This document shows, piece after piece, positions 12,134-23,624 of a stretch of 64,000 nt of DNA (the stretch's first letter is position 1; the number at the start of each line of letters is the position of its first letter). The stretch covers positions 183,590 to 247,589 of the forward strand of contig JAPTJF010000032.1 of assembly GCA_029339195.1 (NCBI GenBank), given 5' to 3'. Made by a program: the position numbers and the translations under genes. The notes under the pieces were generated by a model. That model worked only from the letters and a program-made list of their open reading frames with translations. It searched no databases and was not told the DNA's origin. This stretch comes from Micractinium sp. NFX-FRZ (lineage: Eukaryota; Chlorophyta; Trebouxiophyceae; Chlorellales; Chlorellaceae).

Positions 12134-12720
12134 GTACCCCCTAAGTTCTTGATGTTTTGTAAGGATGTGTTTTACACATAATTCTTCCTCTTATAGCCAT
12201 AGTACTGATGGCAGTGAATTGGGTGCAGTGCGCATCAGCTGCGCCCCCTCTTAAGGGGCCCTTTGAAAGAATCGCACCTGGCACCCGAAGCCCTCTTGAA
12301 CGTGCTTCCCCCAGGCTCCCCCCCGGGCGGCTCCCACTTCCCTCCTCAGCTGCGTGCTGCATTCAGCCGCCGCCCCCTGCTTCCCCCCCCCCATTCACTG
12401 GTGCTGCGAATGCACAGCCCTCCGCCCACACGTTTGCCCTCGCCGGCCCAATCGTTCCTGTAAGTACATGCATAGCCAGTGCCTACCGGAAGCAGGTGGT
12501 AGTACGGCGGTAAGTCAGCATGTCTCTCCCCACCTTGAGCATCAGCCCCCCCCACCCGCTCTGCCAGCACACGCAAATGAGACGTCACTCTGGGGCGTGT
12601 TTCAGTATAGGCCACCGGCAGAGCGAACGCGCACCAACGCCGCCACTTGTACACCACCTCGCCAGGCGCTGCTCAGCTGCGTGCCTGCCTGCCTGCCTGT
12701 CCGCTTGTTGCCAGCATGCC
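12134..12720 (+). repeat. Dispersed repeat R1, right copy
   Basis: Direct-orientation copy of 6787-7400. Open frames within both copies differ in length and end, so I treat the repeat as non-coding. Confidence 0.8.
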
Positions 12721-12988
12721 ACACCCAGGTGCGCAGCGCGCAAGCGCCAGCAGAATTGAGGGGAGAGGGTAGCACGCGGTGTGGCGCGAGTTTGGGGCGG
12801 AGCGGAGCGGCAGAAACAGTGCAAGGGGCATCACGGAAACGGCAGCAGCAGCAGCGCCAGAGAAAGAAGAAAGAACAAGGAGGGACAACAGGGGTGAGAG
12901 TGCAGTACCGTTTGAAGAGTGTTGATGCTTGCAAACTCTGCGCCAGAGCGGGCGGGCGGCGGGCGCCTGCAGGGGTGGAGTTAGAGTG

Positions 12989-13045
12989 TGGGTGGCCTAG
13001 GTGGCAGTGGCGCCTAGGTGGCAGGAGCGCCTAGGTGGCAGGTCT
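12989..13045 (+). repeat. 18-bp tandem repeat, three copies
   Basis: Three copies of a unit close to GGCGCCTAGGTGGCAGGA in intergenic DNA. Confidence 0.75.
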
Positions 13046-13609
13046 GGGTGGTATTTAGTGGGCGCTGGCAGCGCAATACTTCACGACTGTCAGAGCAGCG
13101 CTAACAGGTGGGTGGGTACAGCACTACCGGGGGAAGGGGGGGAAGGGGAGGGCAGAAGGGGCCCCGGGGGCAACAAGAGGCCTCGTGTGTCAGGGGATGG
13201 GAGGAAGTGGTGCAGCTGTTGAGAGAGGAGGGGGCGGTGCGGGAGTCAACCGGCGCCGAATGCACGTACAACAAAGATGGGGGGCGGCGCCGGCACCAAC
13301 AAACGGGCTTATGCTGCAAAAGGGGGAGCGCATTGATGGGAGCACAACAGGACGGCACCCAAAGTGTGTGTGCTGCGGGGGGGGGAACAACGAGACAGCA
13401 GGAATACAACTGATCGGGGTATTGGGAGGTAAGCAGAACAAAATGGGAGGTGCGGCGCTGGTTGAGGGCCACCAGCCGGCCGTGAGGCCACGCATGAGCA
13501 GGCAAGGGTGCGCTGCGCTGCGCTGTGCTGCGCTGCAATCAGCTGAGCACTACGCTGCGCCAAGCCGTGCTGTGCAGCGCTGTGCTGGCAATGCTGCCCT
13601 GCCCCGCGC

Positions 13610-16600
13610 TCAGGCGCCGCTGGCAGAGGCTGATGCCGCGCTGGCGCTGCGGCGGTGCCCGCGGATGGCCTCTGCGGCTGCGGCGGCTACCGAGGAGCTG
13701 CGGCTGCGCACGTAGAAGAGGATGTAGGCGTACTGGGAGACCACCTGCACGGAAGCAAGCAAGGTTGATGTGTCCTGCCTTGTGAGTGCAGCACTGACAG
13801 GGGGAGCCGCACAGGATGGGGCCGTGGGAGGCATGCCGCCCAGAATCCTGCAAGGCAAACTCCGGGGTCTGCAGTGACTGCAAACATCCAGGCGGGCGCC
13901 GGCAGACAGGCTTGGCGGCAATGTGCAATCAGTGAAGGGTAACAAGGCCACGGGATGCCCAGCAAACATGGCATCAGCCGCACACCCAAACCCCCCGATG
14001 CCCACCACGCAGCACGTCAGCAGCAGGCAGCAGCGGCAGCATCAGCAGCGGCGGCAGCAGCAGCAACGGCAGGCAGCAGCAACGGGCAGCAGCAGCAGGC
14101 AGCAGCAGCGGCAGCGGCAGCAGGCAGCAGCAGCCAGCTGCCTTGCCTGGGATGCGTTGATGCGCGTGACCTGCTCATCGTTGAATGAGTACCACTCCTC
14201 GCTGCCGCCCGGCTGGGGCACCCGGCACATTGCCGTGTAGTGGCCGCCTGCACACGGGAGCGGGTAAGGAAGGGGTGGCAGGGGTGAGAGTGGCAGGCAG
14301 GCTGGGCTGGGCAGGGCCAGGGAGGGGCGCGGCACAAGCAGGGGGCTTACGACAGGTGGAGGGGCAGGGGGGTGAGACGCTTGTGCTGCCAAAGCTGTCT
14401 GCAACTCTCCGCTACGCACACACACATGCACACACGGGCACCCCCAACCCACACACACGCACAGACGAGCATGGCAGGGCGGCACAGCAACTACCATGAG
14501 AAGCGCACCGGACAGGTTGCCACAGTGGTTGACTTGGCATGCAGCTTGTGTGCAGCGCTCGTCAGAGGCGGCGGGCTACAACCCAAACACACACACACAC
14601 AACAGCACAGCAGCACAGCACGCCAGGTAGCAAGTGCAGCAGAAGCGGACCTGACAGGTTGCCATAGTGGTTGGAGACGGCAAACAGCTCGTAGCAGCAC
14701 TCGCCCGGCGCGGCGGCGCACTCGGGGGATGCGTACTGGTGCAGGCGCAGCTCTTTGAGGGGGAAGGAAACCGAGGCGGTGAGCTTGTCTGTGGAGGCGC
14801 CCTGCAATGGCACATCGGGATGGAGGAAAAGGCAGGCGTTTGTGCAAGGACTGGCGCAGCTCTTTGAGGGGGAAGGAGGATGAAGCGGGGAGCTTGTGGG
14901 TGGAGGCGCCGTGCAGAGGATGAGGTAGGTAGGAATGAGGGGGGCGGGCACCCGTGAAGGCGTGCACGCGAGTGCTGGTTGCCGGGAGCACAGCAGGCAG
15001 GGGTGGGCAGAGCATCAGCATGCACCATCGATACCCTACACCAGCAGTACCATTATACTCCATGTATTTAAGCCTCTCGATCTGCCGGGCCAGCACCTGC
15101 CGAGCAGTAACACCACCCCGGTGGCACCACAGACCCGCACCGCACCTTGTACTTGAACCGCTTGATCTGCAGTACCAGCACTTCAGGGAAGCGGTGCACT
15201 CGCAGGTGCTTTGTGGCGGGGGTCTTGTCACAGCACTGCTCACAATGGAACGCCTCCGCGCCCTGCACAGCATGCCGCAAGAGAAAGTGGGTGAATACTT
15301 GCAATAGCGCGAGTGGGTGAAGGCGGCAAGGCCCTTGTTCCGCCTGCAGCGGAACATCGTGCTGCGGCCAGTGCGGCGGTGAGGTGGGGCGCAGGTGTGA
15401 ATGGGGTGGAGTGGTGGGGGTTGAGAGACCGTGTGCATAGTAAAACGCAGTGTGAGAGTCAGGGAATGCACATGCAACAAAGCGCCGACTGGCCCTTTGG
15501 CTGCCGCCCCCCTGCCCTGCACAAGGCCTGCCGCCTACCTCGAGCTTCTCATCTGCAGTGAAGGCGGTGAGGCAGTCCTGGATGGAGGCCGGGGTCCCCT
15601 TGAGTCCCAGCCAGGAGAAGCCGCCGCCACTCTTGCCGTCCTTGGCCAGCGGCAGGCTGCGGGGCAGGGAGGTTGAAGGGAGGGAGGGGTACAGATGTGG
15701 GGCGAGGGTTGAAGGGTTGATGGGTTGAAGGGGGTGAGGCATTCATATGTCTGCAGCTTGAGGGGTCCTTGCAAAGGGCAGGACAGGGGCGTGCAGCATC
15801 ACGCAGGGCGGTCCAGCACAGCGCAGCGCAGCGCAGCAAGGCATGTTGCGGCAAAGGGCAAGGTGCATCACAGCATGGCACAGCGCAGCACACAGCAGTT
15901 GCACACCTGAGGTCCCAGAAGGGCTCGTACATCGTGAACCGCCCGCCGCACTTGTGGCACGTCACCGAGCTCTGCAGGCAAGGGCAAGCCAGGACACATG
16001 AGGCCAGGCTGTGCACGCGTGTAACAAATCTCGTGGCAGGGAAAGGGGATGGTCAACGCCCGTGACGCAACGGCACGGGCAGGCCACATCAGCAAACTGT
16101 GCAGGCCAGCTAGCTGAGCAGGCAGGCAGCGGCAGAGGGCACGGGGCAGCAGGGGACCACACCACTAGGTCGACAGCCCCGCCGGGGGCGGAGGGAGCCA
16201 GCTGACAGGGGCCCACAGCGCCCACAGCAGGAGGCTGACGGGCGCACCTGCAGCTGACCGCCAAAGAGGTCTGTGATGACGCTCGAGTCGCGATCCAGCT
16301 GCTGCTGCCACATGCGGTCGGCCTTGCCGCTCTCGTCCTCTGGACCCGCTTCCTCCTCCTCCTCCTCTTCCAAAGAATCCTGCTCCTCTTCCCGCTGCTG
16401 CTGCTGCTGCTCAGGAGCTGCCGTTGCCGCCGCTGCAGGGGCCTCGTCAGACTGCTGAGCCGCCACAACGCTACCCTGCTGCCGGTCCTGCTCCTGCGTG
16501 CCCTCTCCCTGCGCTTGCGGCGCCTCAGCACCGCCTGACGCTTCAGCAGCAGGTGCCTCCAGCTGCTGCTGCTGCTGCTGCTGCTGCGGTTTCTGCACGC

Positions 16601-19600
16601 GGTTCTGCAGCAGCGGGGAGCAGAGGGAGCGGTGCTGTAAAGCCCGGCGGCGCTCGCTACCCGCCCCTTCTAACTGCTCCCTGCTCCCAACCTGCACTGC
16701 GCTGCCGCGCAACGCCGCCAGCTCAGGACCGCCCGCCCTCATCCTCCCAACAAGCAGCTACTCAAGCACTGCCAACTCGTATCCCGTTGCTGCAGGTCAG
16801 CAGTGCCAGGTCAGCAGAGCCAGGTCAGCGCCGCCAGGTCAGCTCACCAGGTCGTCGTGCAGCAGGTCCATCATCACCCGCAGCACCTCCTGGCAGTCGT
16901 GCTGCCCGCCGTCAAAGTAGTCGGCTGCAGGGGGAGGAGGCAGGGGCAGGGGACCCAGTGGAGGCGGAGGCAGGCGCAATGAGCATCGCCATCATGACCA
17001 CAAGGGGAGGTTGGGTCGATGGATGGACAGTGCTGTGGGGCATGAAGGGGAGAGGCGGCTGACTGCACCCGTCAGCTGGCCCACACCGCACTGCAGCAGC
17101 TGGCCTGCCTGCATGCAGCCATGCTAGCTCCAACCCCTCCACCAGCCCAGGGCCCGGCGTGCAAGCTGCAGGGCAGCAGTCAGGCATGCTCACCCGCGAT
17201 GGGGAAGGCGCGCAGCGTGCGCAGCAGCGGCGCAGCGCACACAGCGTTGCCGCCGCCAGGTGGCGGCACATACAGCTCCCGCACCACCTGAGCAAACGCC
17301 TCCAGGAGCGCCCCCCTGGGCGGCCGCTGCGGCTTGCTGACAGCTGCAGCCTGCTGCGGCGGCGCCTCAGCTGACACGTCGGCTGCTGCTGCTGCTGCAC
17401 CCTCGCCACTGGCGGCAGCAGCCCGCTCTGCTTCATCTGCCGTCCCAGCAGCCTCTGCCGGTGCTGCCTCCTCATCGTCGCCTGGCGCGCCTCCGACGCT
17501 GGCGTCTGCCTCCGGCGCCTCTGCTGTGGCAGCGGGGCTGCCGCTGCCGGCACCTGCTAGCACCCTTTCGGCGACACCGCTGATGTCTGCGCTGACCCGG
17601 GCGAGTGCCAGCTGGTGCACATCCACCGCAGGTGGCCCCTCCTGCTCCTTCCCTGCCTGGCCAGCCTGCTGCTGCTGCTGCTGCTGCGTGCTGGACTCGC
17701 TGCCGGTCGCTGCCGCTGCTGCCGCCGGCACGCTGCCGCTGGTGGTGCGGGCGAGGCCGGCGCCCTGCTTCTCACGCTGCGCCTGCTCTGCCAGCTCAAG
17801 CAGGTTTGGGACCACCTCCAGAGGCAGCCCTGGGGTGTACCTCAGGCACTGCAGCGCTGCATTCACAAAGCAGGTGTTGCCTGCAGGGGGTGGGGCAGCG
17901 AGAAGAGCCCAAAAGGCAGGGGGGTGGGAGAATTGGTGTTGGGCTGCCTAGCAGGCACAGCGCGAGCCCAGCAGGCACTACAGGGTGATAGGCCCACCCC
18001 ATATGGCAGACCACAGCACAGCACAGCACAGCGCACCACAGCGCAGCTGGCAGGAGCGCAAGGAAGGGCCGCACGCGCACCAATGTTGCGGATGCCGGTG
18101 ATGCCAGCTGGCAGCAGCGGCGGCGGCGGCTCCTCAGCAATGGGCGGCGGCACCACCATCTCCCCGTCGGCGCTGTGCGCTGAGGCCAGACCGAAGCAGG
18201 TGCCATAGCCGCCAGCCGCGGCGGCTGCCGCTAGCATCTCGGCTGCCTTGGGTGCTGGGCTGCCGGCCCGGGAGGGGTCAAAGCTGCCGCCACGCACGAG
18301 AGAAGCGTCCCCGCCAAGCTCCGCCTCGCTGCCAACTGCAGCAGCCGTGGGTGGGAAGAGACGGTGAATGACGCACAAGCCATGTTTGGCGATGCACAGG
18401 GCGTGTCCGAGGCAGGGCAGCCAGCCGCTCAGGGCAAGGGGCAAACCTCCGCCCTCGCCACGCAGCCCTTGCCATGCGCACAGCACGCCAGCGTGCCAGA
18501 CTGGCGCTTCTTTCGCACTGGAAGCAGGGCGACGGCAGCAGGAGCCAGCGGTGCGCACAGAAATACGAGCAGCTGCCGCAGGAGCAAGCAGCAAGCAATG
18601 AGGAGCAGGGTGTGTGGTAGGGTGCTCACGGGATGCGGTGCGGCTGCGCCTCCGCCAGCCCCCGGGGTTCAGAAGCAGGGACGTGATGGAGCGGTGCCGC
18701 CGGTGGCCCTTCTTCCCTGCCCCTGCCGCATCCGCATCTGCCGGCAGGCCCAGCGAGAGCACTGCCGGTGCAGAGGACGGCGCTGCAGGGTGGTGGGCGG
18801 GCAGCACAAGGAGCGCAGGGTTGATAGGGTGAGCTGCACTGCTTGTGGGCAGGTGAGGCGGAGGTGGCGAGCGGAGCGCATGCTCAGGCATGCAGGCAGG
18901 CGGGGCAGCCAGCCGGTTGGGAGGTACAAGCAACTGGGTGGGTGCTGGGCCAGCGAGACAGAAGGCACCAGAGGCAGGTGGGTGCCACACCAGTTTCAGG
19001 CTGTGTGCGATGCACTGCACACAAGTCGAGCCAGCACTGACCTGCGGCGTCGGGAACAAACCCATCTGCCAGGCTGGCAGCAGCGGGTGAGGGCCCCACT
19101 GGCTGTGCGCGGGCCCCCCTGCCGGCACTGCTGCTGCCACCTGCCGCGCCGTTGGCGCTGCTGCCCTCACTGATGCTGCTTGCCAGGCTGTGCCCGCTGC
19201 CGTTGTGCTGCCCATGAGCCGTCATTGTGAGGGGCAGGCCGGGCAGGAGCACGCTGCCGCCGCCACGGTGGGCTGCCGCTGCCCCGGGCGAATCCGCCGC
19301 CTCAACAGATGGAGACTTGGAGGCAGGCTTGCTGCCCCCAAACCAGCTGCCCTTCTTCTTCTTGCCGCCGTGCCCCGACTCGCTGCTTCCGTGGCCTGAC
19401 CCCTCAGCCAGGCCTGCCAGCTGCGGGGGCGACGGCGTCTGCAGCGCTGATGCCTGCTTGTGCTTGCCAGAGCCGGTTCTGAACAGCCCCAGGAAGCCCT
19501 TCTTGTGCTTGCCTGCGTGGCCGTTAGCTGCCACCTCCTCGCCCTCCGCTGCTGCACCTGCGCCTGCTGCTGCTGGCGAGGTGCCGTTGAGCGCGTTGAG

Positions 19601-20068
19601 CTTGGCAAGAGTGGCCGGCAGCGGCGCCTCCTCCTGCCCACTGCCCTCGCCCTCCCGCCCTGGCCGCGTGGCTGCCAGCATGTTCAGAAAGCTGGGGCAG
19701 GCCTCATCCGATGCTCCTCCTAGAGAGTCAGTCGCGCGGTGGGACGCTGTGCCGTCGCTGCTTTGCTGCTCTGCTGCGCCGCTCAGGCCCCAGGCGCCCT
19801 CGGCGGCGCCGCCGCCCTCGCCGCCCGTCGCGGGTGCTGCGCCGTCCTCGCCAGCTGGCGCCAGCTGCCACAAGTCCAGCTTGGTGGCGTGCATGCTGCC
19901 GCTGCCTGGGCTGCCGTTGGTGAGGGTCATGCTTGTGGGGCGGCTGTGGGCAGCGCCTCTGGGCGAGCCAGCCAGAGAGCAGCTGCCGGCACTAAGCTTC
20001 TGCCGAGATGGCCCAAGGGCTGCCGTCGTCTGCAAGCACGCCGCGTCTACCAACACCTCTCGGCCCAT
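13610..20068 (-). CDS. Ubiquitin-specific protease (USP family, C19)
   Basis: Removes ubiquitin from proteins by a cysteine-protease mechanism. Twelve exons join in phase (1080 aa): 20068-19042, 18782-18630, 18335-18081, 17880-17194, 16924-16848, 16604-16248, 15971-15907, 15656-15539, 15262-15146, 14801-14651, 14247-14147, 13744-13610. About 460 residues of low-complexity, Lys/Ser/Gly-rich sequence come first. The Cys box GITGIRNIGNTCFVNAALQC follows, then a long Ala/Glu-rich insert and a QQD-box equivalent (GGQHDCQEVLRVMMDLL). A Gln/Glu insert is next. Two CxxC pairs (CHKCGG, CEQC) suggest the usual zinc-binding fingers. The His box GGHYTAMCRV and YSFNDEQVTRI provide catalytic His and Asp. 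Exon 11 has a GC donor (CAG|gcaagg). The ATG chosen is the first in the long first exon; an upstream exon is possible. Confidence 0.92.
14020..14140 (+). repeat. AGC/CAG-rich low-complexity tract in intron
   Basis: Long imperfect CAG/GGC repeat in the last intron of the ubiquitin protease, directly beside its GC donor. It is a likely length-variable site. Confidence 0.8.
14499..14533 (-). repeat. Echo of USP exon 10 end
   Basis: Copies the end of exon 10 and its donor (encoding NHYGNLSG, then gtccgc) about 130 bp into the following intron, with substitutions that break the frame. Confidence 0.65.
14851..15100 (-). repeat. Paired exon echoes inside USP intron 9
   Basis: Two decayed exon edges sit between exons 9 and 10. 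At 15061-15100 is a copy of the end of exon 9 (VLARQIERLKY against VLVLQIKRFKYK). At 14851-14916 is a copy of the start of exon 10 (GASTHKLPASSSFPLKELR against GASTDKLTASVSFPLKELR). The order on the coding strand is real-A, echo-A, echo-B, real-B. The echo-B acceptor is damaged (gcacg instead of gcag). Confidence 0.75.
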
Positions 20069-20687
20069 CAACCAGCACCCAGCACGTAGGTGAAGGCGCC
20101 AACTGGATGCTCAGCACCCTGCAGGGCAGAGGGCATCACAGAGCTGAGCGCGTGTGGGCGGGCACTGACGGCCGGACTGTGCCAGCGGCGGTGGCGGCGG
20201 CGAACGTGCGGGCCAAGGTGCAGCCCAGGTGAGGTTTGTGGGGGTCGGCCGAGCGCGACGAATCCAGCCCACACCGCACAAATGGCAGCGGGGCACGCCG
20301 GCGCGGCAGGCTGTGCCCTGGGTGGAGGGTCCCGCAAGGCGGCTGGAGCAAGGGCTTGTCACCCTGAGCACTCGCCTGGGGTTTGCTGCATTCGCTTCAA
20401 AATTATGTGGTCTTCTGCCAAGAGCAAAAAGACGAATGCACGGGTGTAGGGCGCTTGGGCGCCTTGAGGGTGCCCAAGGCTGTGGGTGGCGCTCGGAAAG
20501 AGCCCTCCAATTGGTTTGCGGCTCGCACACGTGTTACAGTATTGTCCTCGGCGCACGGAGCTTGCCAAGGGGCATCTCTGGCTCGCTTCCGCCTGCACAG
20601 GACGCATCGGCCACGCAGGCAAGTAGAGTGGTTCTTTGAGCCTGTCTGCCCTTCCAACGGGAAAATTACATCTTTGATCGCTGCAGC
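20069..20687. promoter_or_regulatory. Divergent intergenic region USP / Vma12
   Basis: The two genes start head to head 619 bp apart, so this stretch must hold both promoters and 5' leaders. I cannot pick out a convincing core motif. Confidence 0.5.
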
Positions 20688-22596
20688 ATGAAGCTGAAAG
20701 TGACTCCCGCTCTGCTGCCGCTCCTCAAGGAGGCGGCCAGCGACATGGAACTGCCGCAGGTGAGGGTCTGGCGCTGTATGCTGGCGTGAACGCGCTGAAT
20801 GCAAGCTCAGGGGGCCATACCACAACACCCCACGCCCTACCGGCTGTGCAGGAGCTGCGGGCGGCGGCTGGTGAAGGTGCCACCGCCGGCGCCGTCGAGT
20901 GGGACACGCTCAAGGCACTTTCGGACGCGGCATGGCAGCGCAAGGGCACAGAGGCTGTGCCTCCATTGGAGCAGGTGTGTATATGTGTGTGTGTGTGCAC
21001 GTGACGGATGAGGGCGGAGGCCTGCCAAGGTGCAGAGAGCTGCCACCCGAGGTGTGCTTGGAAGCCCTCGTTGCACTGCCCGTCCCCGTCACCGCCCTCG
21101 ACACAATGCAAATGTGGCGCCCAGCGCTGCTATGCCTGCTCACCCCTGCCCCTGCCTCCCCCCTCCCTCCTACGACACACACCCATGGCGCCTGCAGCTG
21201 TGCCGCGGCAGCTGCATCGTCTTCCCAGAGCGCCCCAAGGGGCCCGGCAAGCCTCCCGAGCTGCAGCGGCGGCTGGATGAGCTGCGCGCGCGGCTGGAGC
21301 AGCAGCAGTATGACCGCATGGTGGCGGATGTCACAGAGGTGGGCAACGTGCAGTATGGACATATGCAAAAAGACACACTCTAAGTTTGTCCTGGGGCAGG
21401 GTGGGAGCAGCAGCAGGCTCACTGCATGGTAGCGGGATGCGACCCAATGTTTGCTGGGTGGGGGAGGTGCGGGAGAGGAGGGGTTGGGAGCAGCTTCCTT
21501 GCTGGGTGCACTCCGGATGCTCCTACGCCCGGTCCCTGCTTGGCGGCTGGTCTGATGGGCTGGATCATATTTTCCAGCCGCTGCCCATCCCGCCACACGT
21601 TTCACCCCCCCGCAGGGCGAGCGCAAGGCGGCGGCGCTGCGTGAGGGCGGGCTGAGCACCTACCGCCAGCAGATGTCCTTCGGCGTGCACATTCTGGCAA
21701 TGATGGGTGCTTTCTATGCCTTTGGGCATGTGGCAGGCATGGCCATCACAAGCAACAAGGCAGTGGTGAGTTGGGAAGGGGACGGGGTGCGATGGGCAGG
21801 GATGGGCAGGGGGAGAGGAGGGGTGCGATAGGCAGGGATGGGCGGTGGCAGTGGAGGGGTGCGACAGGCAGGGATGGGCAGGGGGAGATGAGGGGTACGA
21901 TAGGCAGGGATGGCGGTGGTAGTGGAGGGGTGCGACAGGCAGGGATGGGCAGGGGAAGAGGAGGGGTGCGATAGGCAGGGATGGGCGGTAGCAGTGGAGG
22001 GGTGCGACAGGCAGGGATGGCAGAGGTGCGGTGGCCCCAGGGGGAGGGGGGCTCTGCAGGCATAGGGCTGCAAGCATAGGGGCATATGCTTGCAGAGCCT
22101 TGGACGGCCTACTTGCCTTGCAGCCCAGGTAGCCTGGCAGGGGTGGGGGCTTTCCCCTCCCTTCTGGGCAGCCGGCTCGCCCGTCGGCACGCTGTGTTTG
22201 TCGGCATCCCTCTCATTATGCCAGCCCTGGTGCCAACCTTCACCAGCCATCGACGAACTGGTCCACAAACTGGCTCGTGCTGTTTGCGTGCAGCACCCCT
22301 TCATCGGCCTTCTGTTCATGGTGTCCGCACTGGTGCTGGAGACTGTGCTCTTCATCATCCGCACAACCGTGCCTCCCAAGCTGCACCAAGAGGCTGCCCG
22401 CAGAGCCGTGGCAGCGCGCGTGGCGCAGCAGCAGGAGCGGCAGCGGCTCGAGCCAGGGGGAGATGCCGGCAGTGCGGGCAGCGGTGGCGGCAGCAGCACG
22501 GGCTCCAAGGCGGGCGGCGGCAGGCACAAGGTCACGGCAGCGGCGGCAGTGGTGGCGGAAGAACAGAAGGCGGGCGGGGACAAGAAGGAGGACTAG
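20688..22596 (+). CDS. Vma12/TMEM199-family V-ATPase assembly factor
   Basis: Probable ER membrane chaperone for assembly of the vacuolar proton ATPase Vo sector. Five exons join in phase (262 aa): 20688-20759, 20852-20974, 21198-21338, 21616-21765, 22294-22596. The family signature is a central block IVFPERPKGPGKPPELQRRL followed by DELRARLEQQQYDRMVADVT. This parallels the LPEP..PPRNPEL..RL...LANEEYQR...NVT block of TMEM199/Vma12. Two hydrophobic segments follow (HILAMMGAFYAFGHVAGMA and HPFIGLLFMVSALVLETVLF), as expected. The last ~80 residues are Ala/Gly/Lys-rich and variable, with a Lys/Asp-rich end. The gene is divergent from the ubiquitin protease. Family assignment rests on the core block and topology rather than overall identity. 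Confidence 0.85.
21787..22024 (+). repeat. Minisatellite in Vma12 intron 4
   Basis: A unit of about 69 bp is repeated a little over three times. Each unit is built of two related ~34-bp halves of the form 'aggggtgcgayaggcaggg' plus 'atgggcrg...ggag'. It is purine-rich on the coding strand. Copies differ by a few bases. It accounts for about half of the 528-bp intron and for a Pro-rich open frame on the opposite strand. Confidence 0.9.
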
Positions 22597-23624
22597 CCTG
22601 CGGGAAGAAAGACAAGGCACATTTGTCATGTCCCCGTTAAATCATGCTGTCAACGTGCCTGGCGTGTAACTGACCCGCTGCCTGCAGCGCCCGTCTGGTG
22701 ATTGGGGAAGTGCGCGTTACAGCCGACGCGCCGCGGCAGAGGAAATTCGGGTCAGGCAAGGAGCATTGATGGGAGTGAAGCAATGAAGGGGGGGAGGAAC
22801 AAACAGGTGGGATGAAGCGGGGCGAAACACCGCAGGGATTGTGCAGCAGAAAGGGCGGCGGCAATTGCCCCGCACGAGGTGGCGCGGAAGGGCGGGGGTA
22901 GCTGGGGCCCCACGCCCAACCCTAGCCCTTGAATCCAGATCACGCGTGCCCTCTTGCGCTCACAACACCAATATGCAACACGCTGCGGCACTCCGCGGGG
23001 GAAGATGGGACAGAAAAAGCACAGTGCCCCGGAAGCTTGGGGGGTACAGACACTTGGCTGCACGCGGGCACATGGCCAGCTGCTGTGCCAGCCTGGCAGC
23101 GCGAACTGGCAGCGGATGCTGAGTCAGCCTGTCGCCACGTCAGCTGCTCCAAGTAAGCTTCCATGTTTGCCAGCGATGCACAGAGAAGAGCTGGAGCCGC
23201 CCCTCACGCGTGCTTGGCCTCTCCAATGATGTGTCCGCCTGTGAACGGTAGCGAGATGAGCGGGGCAGGGGGCGTGGAGAGGGAGCAGCGCGTCAGCAGG
23301 CGGGGCGGCAAGAGCAGGGGACGGTAAAAGAACAGGTCTTGGCAACACTCGGAGCTGCCTGCTTACGGTGCCGGGCAGGCGCAAGGTGGCAGTGGGAAGG
23401 TTAGCTGGCTGGCAGGCAGACGTGTGTTGGGAAACAAGGGGCCAGCCGAAGCGAGCGGCGCGGCAGGGCGGCGGCGAGTGGTGGGCATTTGCTGCCAGCC
23501 ACGGCCAGCCAGCACTGCGGGCCCACTCGAGCTCTGGCTCCTCCTCTCAGTCCACTGTCTGCACAAGCTTGCGACGCACCCGCAGTGGCGGTCGCCACAG
23601 GCAGCAGCCATTCATGCGCAGGGC
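22597..23624. other. Convergent intergenic region Vma12 / BADC
   Basis: Holds the 3' untranslated regions of both genes. No additional gene is supported. Confidence 0.55.
22665..22669 (+). terminator. Candidate TGTAA polyadenylation signal (Vma12)
   Basis: The pentamer TGTAA, the usual green-algal poly(A) signal, occurs 69 nt after the Vma12 stop codon. Confidence 0.5.

Larger units (their letters stand above)
11656..13609. other. Intergenic region with dispersed repeats
   Basis: Lies between the start of the MATH-MYND gene and the stop of the ubiquitin protease. It holds the right-hand R2 and R1 copies, a short 18-bp tandem repeat, and GCTGC-rich sequence (13505-13560). No supported gene. 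Confidence 0.6.

Noticed and set aside
6787..12720. Repeats R1/R2 as transposon termini carrying the MATH-MYND gene
   Set aside because: All copies are in direct orientation with mirror order, and no terminal inverted repeats, target-site duplications or transposase are visible.
12354..13034. 226-codon frame in repeat R1
   Set aside because: The equivalent frame in the left R1 copy diverges and stops differently; substitutions show no codon bias typical of coding sequence.
17334..17951. Ala/Ser-rich 205-codon plus-strand frame
   Set aside because: Antisense of the low-complexity exon 4 of the ubiquitin protease; composition mirrors the repeats of the true strand.
21787..22024. CRISPR-like regular repeat
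   Set aside because: The units are tandem with no unique spacers and sit in a spliced intron of a nuclear eukaryotic gene.
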